Virus record (IMG/VR): IMGVR_UViG_3300034072_002212
Location: 94,417-158,416 of that record
Reading direction: 5' to 3' (one strand)
DNA from: a virus
Length of the DNA: 64,000 nt
Positions 7,662 to 15,288 of the stretch are shown one piece after another. The translations under genes and the position numbers were made by a program. Below the pieces are notes generated by a model. That model saw only the letters and a list, made by a program, of their open reading frames with translations. It made no database searches and was not told the DNA's origin. Numbering within the stretch: the stretch's first letter is position 1; the number at the start of each line of letters is the position of its first letter.

Positions 7662-9155
7662 TTACGAAAGGTCCTTGAGGTAGTCGACCTTGATCACCTT
7701 GTGAGGATAATTTGCGGCCTTGTAGGTCTTCTTGCGCTCAGTGACGTGCTTGGCACTGAACTTACAGGTAGACGCGATATCGTAGACTTGGACGAAGTCC
7801 TTGTCCTTGGCTTTACGGATGCCACGACCAATTGACTGAATTACTCGCACAAAGCTCTTACCCGGTTCCACGAGGATCAGGTTGAAAATGCGCGGAATGT
7901 TGATGCCAACTGCCGCCACGCCATAGCTGGCGATAACGATTTGGTTCGTGCCCTGGCCAATTTCCTGATAGGATTCCTGCCTGTCCTTGGCCTTGGTGTT
8001 GCCGTAGACGAACGTTGCTTCTGGCATACGCTCAGCAAGTTGCTTACCAGTTTCAACGCGGTTGACGAGGATCAGAGTGTTACCAGTCTGAGCCGTCTTC
8101 TGCGTGAACTCGCTAATCCAGTCCAAGTGGTTGGGATCAGTGACAAGGAAGTTGTTCTCTTCGTGGAAGCTCTCGAACTCCACGCTGTCCATGAGCTGCA
8201 GGATATCAATCTGGAGGTTAGCGAGAACCTCCATGTCCATGAGCTCCTTGGCCGAGAGACGGTTCACGACGGGACCCAGCGAGGCTAGGATTGAGGTAAA
8301 CTCATGCTCTTCCTTGGGAACAGTGCCCGTGAGGCCCCAGCGGATCGGCACATTCTTGAACGGGCCGCAAAGCAGGTTCTTGAGCTCATTGGCCTTGGCC
8401 ATGTGAGTCTCGTCGACCATGATAGCAACGACGTCCTTGGTGAACGTGTCAATGTCCTGCTGGGTGGGCTTTAGCTTGTTCTTCTTGGAATCCTTGTCCA
8501 GGATTGCCAAGCTCTGCCAGGTGCAGATTGTATGCGTCTTACCATAGTCCTTGCGGTCGCCATAATAGACGCCCACATCCAGACCTAGATTTTTGTAGTC
8601 AGCTTCGGTCTGATCGACCAGGCTCTTGTTGGGAACGATGACGATTGTTCGCCCATGAGCCTCACACAAATGGCTTAGAGTCGCAGTGAGCAGCGTCTTA
8701 CCGGCGCCCGTAGCAATCTCTTGAATGCTTTGTGGATTCTCAAGGAACGCCCTAATGATATCTACCTGGTATGAGCGCAGACCAATCTGCTCACCAGCTG
8801 CTGGGTGACCTTCTGGCCACACTGGATTTGGGGCGTTGTTGGCGATGTAATCTTCGTCAACATATGGAAACTCAAAGGTCCTTGGGACGCGATGATCTTC
8901 CAGTTCAATCTCATAACCATTGTTGATAATGATGTCCAGGACTTTGTCCAGGAGATTGACGTGGGTATTCCCATTGAGAGCAAAGAAGCTGACACAGCCG
9001 TCCCACCTGCCCAGCTTGTAGGCTGGCATGTGGCGTGCTGAATGGATGAAAAACTTCAGCGCGGCATTACAGTCGCGCCGGGTCTTGGCATCCAAGTCTT
9101 CAAATGAAGCATTCACCTCGTCACGGATGACGAGCTTGCATTTCTTGATTGTCAT
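7662..9155 (-). CDS. uvsW: UvsW-like SF2 DNA/RNA helicase
   Basis: 497 residues, close to T4 UvsW (about 500). UvsW unwinds R-loops and branched DNA and moves the phage from origin- to recombination-dependent replication. Visible: an N-terminal domain (LGRWDGCVSFF at about 48-58), Q-motif region GLRSYQ, Walker A ATGAGKT at 148-154, motif II DETH at 248-251, motif III LTGT, and motif VI QSIGRGIRK. ATG at 9155 has AGAGG close upstream. A TAAATA box 114 bases upstream agrees with uvsW being a late gene in T4. A hairpin with an SD-like loop lies between box and start. Confidence 0.93.
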   Translation of the reverse strand: MTIKKCKLVIRDEVNASFEDLDAKTRRDCNAALKFFIHSARHMPAYKLGRWDGCVSFFALNGNTHVNLLDKVLDIIINNGYEIELEDHRVPRTFEFPYVDEDYIANNAPNPVWPEGHPAAGEQIGLRSYQVDIIRAFLENPQSIQEIATGAGKTLLTATLSHLCEAHGRTIVIVPNKSLVDQTEADYKNLGLDVGVYYGDRKDYGKTHTICTWQSLAILDKDSKKNKLKPTQQDIDTFTKDVVAIMVDETHMAKANELKNLLCGPFKNVPIRWGLTGTVPKEEHEFTSILASLGPVVNRLSAKELMDMEVLANLQIDILQLMDSVEFESFHEENNFLVTDPNHLDWISEFTQKTAQTGNTLILVNRVETGKQLAERMPEATFVYGNTKAKDRQESYQEIGQGTNQIVIASYGVAAVGINIPRIFNLILVEPGKSFVRVIQSIGRGIRKAKDKDFVQVYDIASTCKFSAKHVTERKKTYKAANYPHKVIKVDYLKDLS

Positions 9156-9193
9156 TGCGACCCTCTTTGTTCTGTTCTTGCGGGTCGTAGGAA

Positions 9194-9236
9194 AGCCCTA
9201 CTGTTACCTCCTGAATATACGGAGTCCAGTAGGGCT
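9194..9236 (-). promoter_or_regulatory. hairpin in uvsW leader holding a sequestered SD-like sequence
   Basis: AGCCCTACTG (9194-9203) pairs perfectly with CAGTAGGGCT (9227-9236); inside, CTCC can pair with GGAG of an AGGAGGTAA on the minus strand. The hairpin is followed by TTTCC on the minus strand. It could end transcription of the gene upstream or control uvsW; the uvsW start itself has its own AGAGG. Confidence 0.5.
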
Positions 9237-9268
9237 GCGTCTATAAACTGGAGGCTATGCCGCCCCCA

Positions 9269-9274
9269 TATTTA
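9269..9274 (-). promoter_or_regulatory. late promoter box TAAATA for uvsW
   Basis: Minus strand reads GATAAATATGGG in the gap between 9155 and 9292. It is the only promoter-like element in that gap. Confidence 0.5.
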
Positions 9275-9291
9275 TCGAAAAATCCAGCTTT

Positions 9292-10821
9292 TTAGCGGAG
9301 TTGTCGGTGAATTTCTTCCTCAAAGAGATCGGTGATCACGCTGGTTACCAGACGAGTGCCGCTTGCTGCCGCGGCTTCCTTGACAGCTTCCATGTAATCT
9401 GGATCCAAGGGCAGTTCACCTATGAAGAGGAAATTGCTGATTTGAAGGATGTTGGGTTCAGCAATCAGATCATCAATCGTGACGATGAGGTTGCTCAGCG
9501 GGCGTAAACCTCTAAGTTGGAGCGGAGTCAGCATCGTTGGGAGATGTGGATAGAGATAGCGAGCCACAGTGAACTGACGATCCCTAGACTGACTCAAGTC
9601 CTCCATCTGTAGGCCGAACTGAAGCGAGAGAACTCGCTTGAGATCCTTGTGCTCAGTGAGGAACACACAACGGGAAAGCCTATTGGCCAAGTTGGTGTGA
9701 ATATGCTTGAGATGCTGACCCTTGAGGTTGGCCCACTGACTACCCATGAGACCCCCTATAAGGGCCTGTGAGGGTCCGTCGCCGCTCAGCGCATCCGCGA
9801 CAACGCTGGATAGCTTTGACCCTGTTTCAGCCTCAATGGCCCGCTCGCGTTCGATGAGCCGGTGAAGCCCGGACTCCTTGCGCTTGTTCTGATTGAGGAA
9901 CTTAACCGTGTTGTCCTTGAACACGATTGGCGCCTTGTGACCCTGAGCATCGTCGAGCAAATGAGTCGACACACCAAACATTGCGAGTAGCTTGATGTTG
10001 TCTAGACCAGTGTAGCCACGAGCGACGAGATAGTCCTCAGCATCTTTGGCCTGACTATACATCAGAACGCCCATGTTGGTCAGACCTCCCCAGAGAAGAT
10101 CAGTGACCTGCTCGCGGATAAAGGTCAGGGCTTTGCTGCCATTGGACTGGAGGCAGGTTGTGATATCCTTACCGTGATCGTTGGGCAAGCTGTTGATGTT
10201 CTGGATGAACACTGGCTTGGGAATTTCATGGAACATACCCTTGACGGCACCATCCCACTTATAATTGATCGCACCAGCGTGATCCAGCTCTTCCACAATC
10301 GTGGAGTTCACCGTCTTCTGCTTCAAGAAGTCATGCCAGATGAGCCCACCATAGCTGCTGATGAAGACGTCGGCCTCAAAGTCAGGCTTCTCGCTGAACT
10401 CTACACCCTCAGGGAATACCAGCTCTTTCTCATGATAACGTGGGTTGCCAAAGACGCTGATCTTGGCATCCGGATAGACATCACGCACCAGCTGCGCCCA
10501 CTGAGCATAGAACTTGGGCTGGGCCATGATGAGCAGCGGACCGCCCTCGATCCACGAGTTCGCAAGCGCAACTTCACGACCACGTTCTGGCTTGCTACAG
10601 AGAATCATGCCTCGTGAATTCCAGTCTCTGATATACTGGAGAGAGCTCAGCTGGACCTGATCCAGCTTGAACGGCAAACCCTCGAGTTCCTTGGGACCCA
10701 GCAGTCCACTCATGGCCAGTTCCACGAGCTCTTCGTTGAAGATCATGTGGTTCATCTGGCTGAACATCAGCAGGCGGCGTGCCAGCCCTGGGGTTGCCTT
10801 GAAGTGCTTGATGTCGTGCAT
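9292..10821 (-). CDS. SNF2/SF2-like protein with degenerate ATPase motifs
   Basis: 509 residues; ATG at 10821 in a TAATG overlap with the upstream gene sets the start. Fold-level resemblance to SNF2 helicases: a helix reading LDQVQLSSLQYI where those have the entry helix, LLIMAQPKFYAQWAQ where they have motif Ia (LVVxPxxxxxQW), DVFISSYGGLIW as the beta strand before motif II, then IVEELDHAG where DEAH is expected. The Walker A position reads KPERGREVALA, without the GK(T/S). So the motor looks inactive, or this is only half of a split enzyme with the gene at 10821. Role inferred from neighbours: recombination or fork remodelling. Confidence 0.55.
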   Translation of the reverse strand: MHDIKHFKATPGLARRLLMFSQMNHMIFNEELVELAMSGLLGPKELEGLPFKLDQVQLSSLQYIRDWNSRGMILCSKPERGREVALANSWIEGGPLLIMAQPKFYAQWAQLVRDVYPDAKISVFGNPRYHEKELVFPEGVEFSEKPDFEADVFISSYGGLIWHDFLKQKTVNSTIVEELDHAGAINYKWDGAVKGMFHEIPKPVFIQNINSLPNDHGKDITTCLQSNGSKALTFIREQVTDLLWGGLTNMGVLMYSQAKDAEDYLVARGYTGLDNIKLLAMFGVSTHLLDDAQGHKAPIVFKDNTVKFLNQNKRKESGLHRLIERERAIEAETGSKLSSVVADALSGDGPSQALIGGLMGSQWANLKGQHLKHIHTNLANRLSRCVFLTEHKDLKRVLSLQFGLQMEDLSQSRDRQFTVARYLYPHLPTMLTPLQLRGLRPLSNLIVTIDDLIAEPNILQISNFLFIGELPLDPDYMEAVKEAAAASGTRLVTSVITDLFEEEIHRQLR

Positions 10822-11489
10822 TAGGGTTCCAGAGACTGAAGGGTGTTGAGCCACGCATTGAGCAGGTCATCGTTGCGAACTGTGATGGCAATCGTCTCAC
10901 CATCAGTCACTATTTCGCTACGGAGGCCCTTGCTGTTCTCAATGTCTAGGAAGAACTGCGCCACGTCATCATCGAAAGCGAACTTGTGGCGCTTGATGAC
11001 GTCCATGACCTGTTCATAGTTGGCACCGGTGACGTCCACGATCCACAGCTTGTGGTCACGGAGGAAGATCGGATACTGAACCGCCGCAAAGGAGTTCTTG
11101 CCCTTGAGGCGCTTGATGTCCTCGACCACGCCTTGGTTATATTTGCACCTGAAGACCAGCTTGTTATCACCGGCCCAACGAACTTCCCTGGGGAGGTCAA
11201 CCGACTGGTAGGGCTGCTTCTCATACTGTGGCATGATGAGCAGCTGGTCGATGGCGCTGCCCTGTAGGCCATCCGCGACAAGCAGGTCCTTGTAGCGGTC
11301 GATCAGCTTGAGAACAATGACGCTCTGAGCCGTTGAGATCGCGCTGCCGTTGAACACATGAACGGCCACGTCCATGAGGAAGCGACGGTCCCAGGTGTTC
11401 GTAATAGCTAGATCATCACCTGCTGGGGCGTTCGTGGGCACATTACAGATGGCCTCAAGCCGTCTGAGGCACGCCTCCACCGTTAACAT
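10821..11489 (-). CDS. accessory protein of split SNF2-like pair (HARP-like domain?)
   Basis: 222 residues, ATG at 11489 with AGGAG about 8 bases upstream; the start lies 35 bases inside the preceding gene. The N terminus (NTWDRRFLMDVAVHVFNGSA) is helical. The middle has the rhythm of the HARP-like domain of SMARCAL1-type annealing helicases (VFRCKYNQGVVEDIKRLKG, then LWIVDVTGANYEQVMDVI). In those proteins this domain directly precedes the SNF2 motor, and here the next gene is the SNF2-like one, joined by TAATG. The split-enzyme idea is inference. Confidence 0.45.
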   Translation of the reverse strand: MLTVEACLRRLEAICNVPTNAPAGDDLAITNTWDRRFLMDVAVHVFNGSAISTAQSVIVLKLIDRYKDLLVADGLQGSAIDQLLIMPQYEKQPYQSVDLPREVRWAGDNKLVFRCKYNQGVVEDIKRLKGKNSFAAVQYPIFLRDHKLWIVDVTGANYEQVMDVIKRHKFAFDDDVAQFFLDIENSKGLRSEIVTDGETIAITVRNDDLLNAWLNTLQSLEP

Positions 11490-11919
11490 CTTTCACACTC
11501 CTCAAGTCAGCGATCGTCATGCGAACTAGCATGGCGTCATCCCGAGAAGCAAAATTGATGTAGAGGTATTTGACCTGATCCACTGGTACCTGGCCTATTT
11601 CACCATCCTCACCCACCCGCAAGACCGCTTGTGGCTGACTGGACGTGGTCAAGGGCTTGCCGTAAACGGTCTCCTCGCAGGTATGCCACGTCCATACGTC
11701 CTTGCTGATGCGACCCACATCATTGAGTGTCGCACGACAGCGATCAGCAAGCTCACCCTGTAGAGACGCGCTGAAGCCCATCACTGACCCAAGGACAAGT
11801 CGATAGGTCAGCGTGTCGGGTCCATGGATCTTATCCATGTGAGCCCAACGCTCCGGATATGGCATTCGGAGCCGGTCGTCGTCGAGGATGTCTCCCATCA
11901 TGGCCATGAGGTCGTCCAT
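11455..11919 (-). CDS. small protein with recurring C-terminal motif
   Basis: 154 residues; ATG at 11919 overlaps the AAA+ gene stop (TGATG). Met/Asp-rich N terminus (MDDLMAMMGDILDDDRLRMP). Near the C terminus reads INFASRDDAMLVRMTI, a variant of the aromatic-x-x-x-x-D-A-x-x-x-R-L/M motif shared with the proteins at 2839 and 6573. The C-terminal 11 codons overlap the next gene in another frame. Function unknown. Confidence 0.6.
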   Translation of the reverse strand: MDDLMAMMGDILDDDRLRMPYPERWAHMDKIHGPDTLTYRLVLGSVMGFSASLQGELADRCRATLNDVGRISKDVWTWHTCEETVYGKPLTTSSQPQAVLRVGEDGEIGQVPVDQVKYLYINFASRDDAMLVRMTIADLRSVKDVNGGGVPQTA

Positions 11920-13076
11920 CACCGCTGCCGCAGCAGGGTGACTTCAGCGACCCGCTCCCAGTTGGGGTTACCAGCGCGCAAGCTCGCAAGCTGGCCGACC
12001 TTGCGGAGGGACAGTTCGCGGAACCGCTTGGCATGCTTGTGCGTCCAGCCCAGCACTTCATCGACCTGTGCCGGTTCCAGCTTGAACTGCGTCTCCAGCA
12101 TCCGCAGGTCACGCGCAACATGGTCGATGCGGACCAGCTTCTCGCGCACGGTGTCGATGGTCAGGTCGAGGTAGAGGCACCGCGACATGATTGCCTCGAG
12201 ATGCGGAGCAAGTCGGGCGGTGCCCTTCTCCACGATGCGCTCGAAGTTGATATTGGTGATGAAGATCACGCTGCCCTTGAACTCGAACTGATCCGGAGCA
12301 TCAGTGGAGTTACGGCTGGCGGACTTCCAGGAGATCATGCGCTTACCTGAGGTGTCGAGCGCAGCTTTGAGCAGGTTGAGCGACGTCTCGTCTCCGAGAA
12401 CCGCGTCACAGTCGTCGAAGACCAGCGTCTCACGACTCTCGCTGTATTCGAACAGGGTCATGTAAAGCGCCGGAGCGGTGCTGTAGCCCTTGATGATATT
12501 GTAGCGGGGCTTGAAGCCACCCTGTCGGGAGACACGCCGCTGGTTCTGATCCTGGGCATCAGCGTTGAAGCTGAGCTTGTCCATCAGCGAATCGCGATTC
12601 AGCGCAGCTTCGACCTCATGCGACTTGCCCACCCCTGAGGCGCCGCTGACGACCAGGCCCTTTATATGGCCGCGCGCAATGTCGCTGGTCAGTCCCTGGA
12701 GGATGGTGAAGCGTTCGATGATGCGCTCACGAATCTGATCATCAGTCTCGTGAACGCGATCAGCCGGAGCCGGGGCGATCTGATCCAGGACGTCGCCTGC
12801 CCCGACGAACTTCTGGATTTGCGGGTCGGGGGAACCCACAAACTCGCGACGCGCACGGGGCGCGAAAATGTCTGCGTGGGGGTCGTCGAGCACCATGTCG
12901 GCCGGGTCAGCAATACCCACGCGGAAATTTCGCTGCGGATAGCCGTCTACCCCTGTTCCGTTCACCGTGATGAACGGACCCTTCTGGCCGATGGACAGCC
13001 CACGAAAGAGGTGGAAAGTCTTGTTCACGATGACCTGATTGTTCCAGTCACCGCGCTTGACTGTCACCTTAACCAT
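11919..13076 (-). CDS. AAA+ ATPase of unknown role
   Basis: 385 residues, ATG at 13076 with GGGAGG 5-6 bases upstream. P-loop GASGVGKS at about 145-152; Walker B LVFDDCD at about 218-224; sensor-1 style FITN in a following strand (VIFITNINF); an Arg-rich stretch (MSRCLYLDL) after it. The N-terminal ~100 residues form a separate domain. Such stand-alone AAA+ proteins are common in phages, where DnaC-like helicase loading, DNA-binding or chaperone work is possible; nothing here chooses between them. Has its own sigma70-type promoter behind a hairpin, so likely early. Confidence 0.75.
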   Translation of the reverse strand: MVKVTVKRGDWNNQVIVNKTFHLFRGLSIGQKGPFITVNGTGVDGYPQRNFRVGIADPADMVLDDPHADIFAPRARREFVGSPDPQIQKFVGAGDVLDQIAPAPADRVHETDDQIRERIIERFTILQGLTSDIARGHIKGLVVSGASGVGKSHEVEAALNRDSLMDKLSFNADAQDQNQRRVSRQGGFKPRYNIIKGYSTAPALYMTLFEYSESRETLVFDDCDAVLGDETSLNLLKAALDTSGKRMISWKSASRNSTDAPDQFEFKGSVIFITNINFERIVEKGTARLAPHLEAIMSRCLYLDLTIDTVREKLVRIDHVARDLRMLETQFKLEPAQVDEVLGWTHKHAKRFRELSLRKVGQLASLRAGNPNWERVAEVTLLRQR

Positions 13077-13122
13077 ACTGCCTCCCGATCGTTAACGAAC
13101 ACTGAACTCTGTAGATGTTCGC

Positions 13123-13150
13123 AGCATACGGCGAGTTATGACAGTGTCAA
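13123..13150 (-). promoter_or_regulatory. sigma70-like early promoter of the AAA+ ATPase gene
   Basis: Minus strand TTGACA (13145-13150), 16-base spacer, TATGCT (13123-13128), about 47 bases before the ATG at 13076. A second TTGACA repeats 6 bases further upstream. Confidence 0.6.
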
Positions 13151-13173
13151 TGTCAATGTGGAGTTGACAAGGA

Positions 13174-13199
13174 GAAAGCCAGCATTTCTGCCGGCTTTC
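13174..13199 (-). terminator. hairpin with GAAA loop, probable terminator
   Basis: GAAAGCC and GGCTTTC arms with an inner GCA/TGC pair and one mismatch; on the minus strand the loop is GAAA. It lies downstream of the gene ending at 13242 and just before the AAA+ promoter. Confidence 0.5.
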
Positions 13200-13221
13200 A
13201 CCACGATTCTGTGAACCAAGT

Positions 13222-13241
13222 TGTGGATAGACTGTGGACAA
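13222..13241. other. two tandem DnaA-box-like sequences
   Basis: TGTGGATAG at 13222-13230 and TGTGGACAA at 13233-13241, 11 bases apart in phase, each one or two mismatches from the DnaA box TGTGGATAA. They lie in the 165-base gap between genes. Could be chance. Confidence 0.25.
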
Positions 13242-13724
13242 TTACGACTTGTGGTCGTCCACCTCATAGTCCTCGAAGCCGGCAGCCTTGAGCTTGGTCA
13301 GATTGCTGATCTGCCAGTTCTTAGCATCCAGGCCCTTCATGATCGCCAGGTACTGGTTACGCACCAGCGCGACCTGATTGATCAATAGCGCGATTTCGAT
13401 GACCTTGTCATCCGCGTCGGCATACTTTTCTGCGTCCCTGGAACTCAGGCTACGGGCGTAACCCTCCAGATACTTCTTGAACGCCGCACCCTTGACCTGA
13501 TCAAAACGGATGTTCAGATACTTCAGGATAGCTTCCACTTCCTGAAGCTGACCAAAACGCTGAGTCGTGATACCTGGGAGACGGCTCGATGCTTTTTCCA
13601 AGCTTCCCTTGAGGTGTGTTTCAAAACGCGCAACTTCCAACTCACTCTCGAAGTAAACAATGGCGTCTACCAAGGGAGAGAAATCGTTGGGGTCAGCGGT
13701 GACCTTGCGATACCAGTAACTCAT
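13242..13724 (-). CDS. conserved protein beside uvsX, possible recombination accessory
   Basis: 160 residues, ATG at 13724. All-helical look, with a distinctive core LPGITTQRFGQLQEVEAILK and later YLEGYARSLSSRDAEKYADA. I recall this core in unannotated proteins of large T4-like phages but no proven function. Position beside uvsX and gp32, size and helicity would suit a UvsY-type mediator that loads UvsX on gp32-coated DNA, but the sequence does not match T4 UvsY, so this is only a suggestion. Confidence 0.5.
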   Translation of the reverse strand: MSYWYRKVTADPNDFSPLVDAIVYFESELEVARFETHLKGSLEKASSRLPGITTQRFGQLQEVEAILKYLNIRFDQVKGAAFKKYLEGYARSLSSRDAEKYADADDKVIEIALLINQVALVRNQYLAIMKGLDAKNWQISNLTKLKAAGFEDYEVDDHKS

Positions 13725-13737
13725 CTGTTTTCCTCTA

Positions 13738-13778
13738 AAATGGTTACACCCAGTCTAACAAACCAGGTGTAACCATTT
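13738..13778 (-). repeat. 13-base inverted repeat overlapping a promoter
   Basis: AAATGGTTACACC (13738-13750) and GGTGTAACCATTT (13766-13778) are perfect inverted copies around a 15-base centre. The minus-strand promoter (-35 at 13776-13781, -10 at 13753-13758) lies within it, so it may be an operator; it could also act as terminator for the gene ending at 13785. Confidence 0.55.
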
Positions 13779-13781
13779 CAA
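13753..13781 (-). promoter_or_regulatory. sigma70-like promoter upstream of the 13724 gene
   Basis: Minus strand TTGAAA (13776-13781), 17-base spacer ending GGTTTG, TTAGAC (13753-13758), 29 bases before the ATG. The spacer end and -10 repeat almost exactly at 35128-35140. Confidence 0.5.
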
Positions 13782-13784
13782 TAA

Positions 13785-14018
13785 TCAGTCTTCGTCTTCG
13801 TCATAGTAGCCATCATCCTCATCCTCGTCTTCGAGGAGGGCTTCAATGGCTTCGTCGAGGTATTCACACTCGCCTTCAATTTCCGACTGTTCGACCTCGA
13901 TGCCGTATTCCTGGAAGAGCCTCAGGAGATGGAGCGCAGCGTCCTGACGCTTACTCGCTCCAATCATATCCCTGAAGTAGTCCCAAAGTTCTACGACCAA
14001 CTTGCTTTCACTGTTCAT
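13785..14018 (-). CDS. small acidic protein following uvsX
   Basis: 77 residues; ATG at 14018 starts one base after the uvsX stop and fixes the start. N-terminal 50 residues are helical (LVVELWDYFRDMIGASKRQD), the C terminus is almost all Asp/Glu/Tyr (EDEDEDDGYYDEDED). I recall a similar small acidic protein directly after uvsX in T4-like cyanophages. The acidic tail could mimic DNA or bind a basic partner such as UvsX; that is inference. Confidence 0.65.
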   Translation of the reverse strand: MNSESKLVVELWDYFRDMIGASKRQDAALHLLRLFQEYGIEVEQSEIEGECEYLDEAIEALLEDEDEDDGYYDEDED

Positions 14019-14019
14019 T

Positions 14020-15123
14020 TCACTCGTTCTCTGCGGCGTCCTCGGCGGCAAGTCGTGCAAGCTCTTCCGCCCTAGCAGCCGCTTCCGCTGCCTCGCGACG
14101 CTCAATGTGAGTTGGGAACTCGAGCATCACCAGGTCCAGCAGTTCGTGACCAATTTGCTTGCGGAAATACTTATGCTCGGTGCCGTCCAGCGCCGTGTAC
14201 TTCAGCTTGTTGCCGTCCTTGACAAACAAGCCCTTAGCTTCAAACATATCCAGGAGACCCGAATAGGGGTCCAGACCGCTGTCCCAAGGAATACGGAGCT
14301 CAACAGTCTCAAACGGCTTGTTGTAGCGGGTCTTCATGATCTTGATCTGAGACCTGATACCGTTGACCGTAGTGGTCTTGTTGCCGTCTGCGTCTTCCTT
14401 CAGCTTGAGCTTACGCATTGCCAGCACGATGGACGAAGCGTAGATGAAGCCCTGACCACCAGTGATCTTGTCGTCTGGGTCGAACATATCCTGGCTAGCG
14501 TAGCTGTGGTTGGTCGCAACCAGACCCACGTCCCACTCACCGAACATATTGACGCAGTTACGCACCAGTGCGTTTAGCGCCTTTGGCTTACGACCCATGT
14601 CGCCCTTCATTTCACCAGCTTCGAACTGGTTAACGTCAGTTGGGGTCAGAAGCATACCAAGCGAGTCAACGACGAAGAGGACCTTGGGACGGTCTTCGCG
14701 CGGAGTGCTGGCGTAGGTGCTCTTGAAGTTCTTCATGAAATCGCTGATGATCTTGGCGACGTCATCAATCATCGCAGCGTTGATCTTCAGTAGCTTGTCT
14801 TCGCTGACGTCCACATCAAGCGCGGTCAGCCAGTCCGAGTCAAGTGCGTTCTCAGAGTCGATGAGAACCACAAAGTAGCCAGCATCCTGAGCGTTCTTGA
14901 CGAGGTTGCCGGAAGCGAGATAGGACTTGCCAGAGCCCGACTGGCCGGCAAACATAGTCACCTTGCCTAGTGGAATACCCTTGGTGAAGTCGCCGCTAAC
15001 GGCATAGTTGAGGGCAAAGTTGCCCGTCGAGACCCAATACTTTGGGTCGTTGAAGCCGACGGAAATACCGTCGAGGCCTTTGGTGATATCTTTCCTGAAT
15101 TTGCTGAGATCAACAGGCTTCAT
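14020..15123 (-). CDS. uvsX: UvsX RecA-like recombinase
   Basis: 367 residues. Strand-exchange protein that coats ssDNA and drives recombination-dependent replication with gp32 and UvsW. Walker A GQSGSGKS at about 60-67; Walker B VLFVVDSLG at about 148-156; VATNHSY in the DNA-binding L2 region. The C-terminal tail is Ala/Glu-rich (EAAEAAARAEELARLAAED), as in other UvsX. ATG at 15123 is chosen because AGAGA lies about 8 bases upstream and the residues before it (from 15201) look non-coding. Followed within one base by the acidic protein. Confidence 0.95.
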   Translation of the reverse strand: MKPVDLSKFRKDITKGLDGISVGFNDPKYWVSTGNFALNYAVSGDFTKGIPLGKVTMFAGQSGSGKSYLASGNLVKNAQDAGYFVVLIDSENALDSDWLTALDVDVSEDKLLKINAAMIDDVAKIISDFMKNFKSTYASTPREDRPKVLFVVDSLGMLLTPTDVNQFEAGEMKGDMGRKPKALNALVRNCVNMFGEWDVGLVATNHSYASQDMFDPDDKITGGQGFIYASSIVLAMRKLKLKEDADGNKTTTVNGIRSQIKIMKTRYNKPFETVELRIPWDSGLDPYSGLLDMFEAKGLFVKDGNKLKYTALDGTEHKYFRKQIGHELLDLVMLEFPTHIERREAAEAAARAEELARLAAEDAAENE

Positions 15124-15254
15124 GGTTATGTTCTCTTTCTTGTCTGGAGCCAAAGTGTCATTGCCCTCTATTTCACGGGCATCCTCCGAACCACGCGGCA
15201 TGACACGCCCGCATAAATGTGGTCACCAGGACGATCTATTTTGTAGAGAAAGGG

Positions 15255-15280
15255 TGTGGGGAGGGAGGTCCCTCCCCACA
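15255..15280 (-). terminator. strong terminator hairpin after gp32
   Basis: TGTGGGGAGGG (15255-15265) and CCCTCCCCACA (15270-15280): an 11-base perfect stem with a 4-base loop, followed on the minus strand by CCCTTTC. Lies 8 bases past the gp32 stop. Confidence 0.8.
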
Positions 15281-15288
15281 TTAGCAGA

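Noticed and set aside
13242-13724. Firm annotation as UvsY
   Set aside because: Position fits, but the sequence does not match T4 UvsY, so the function is left open.
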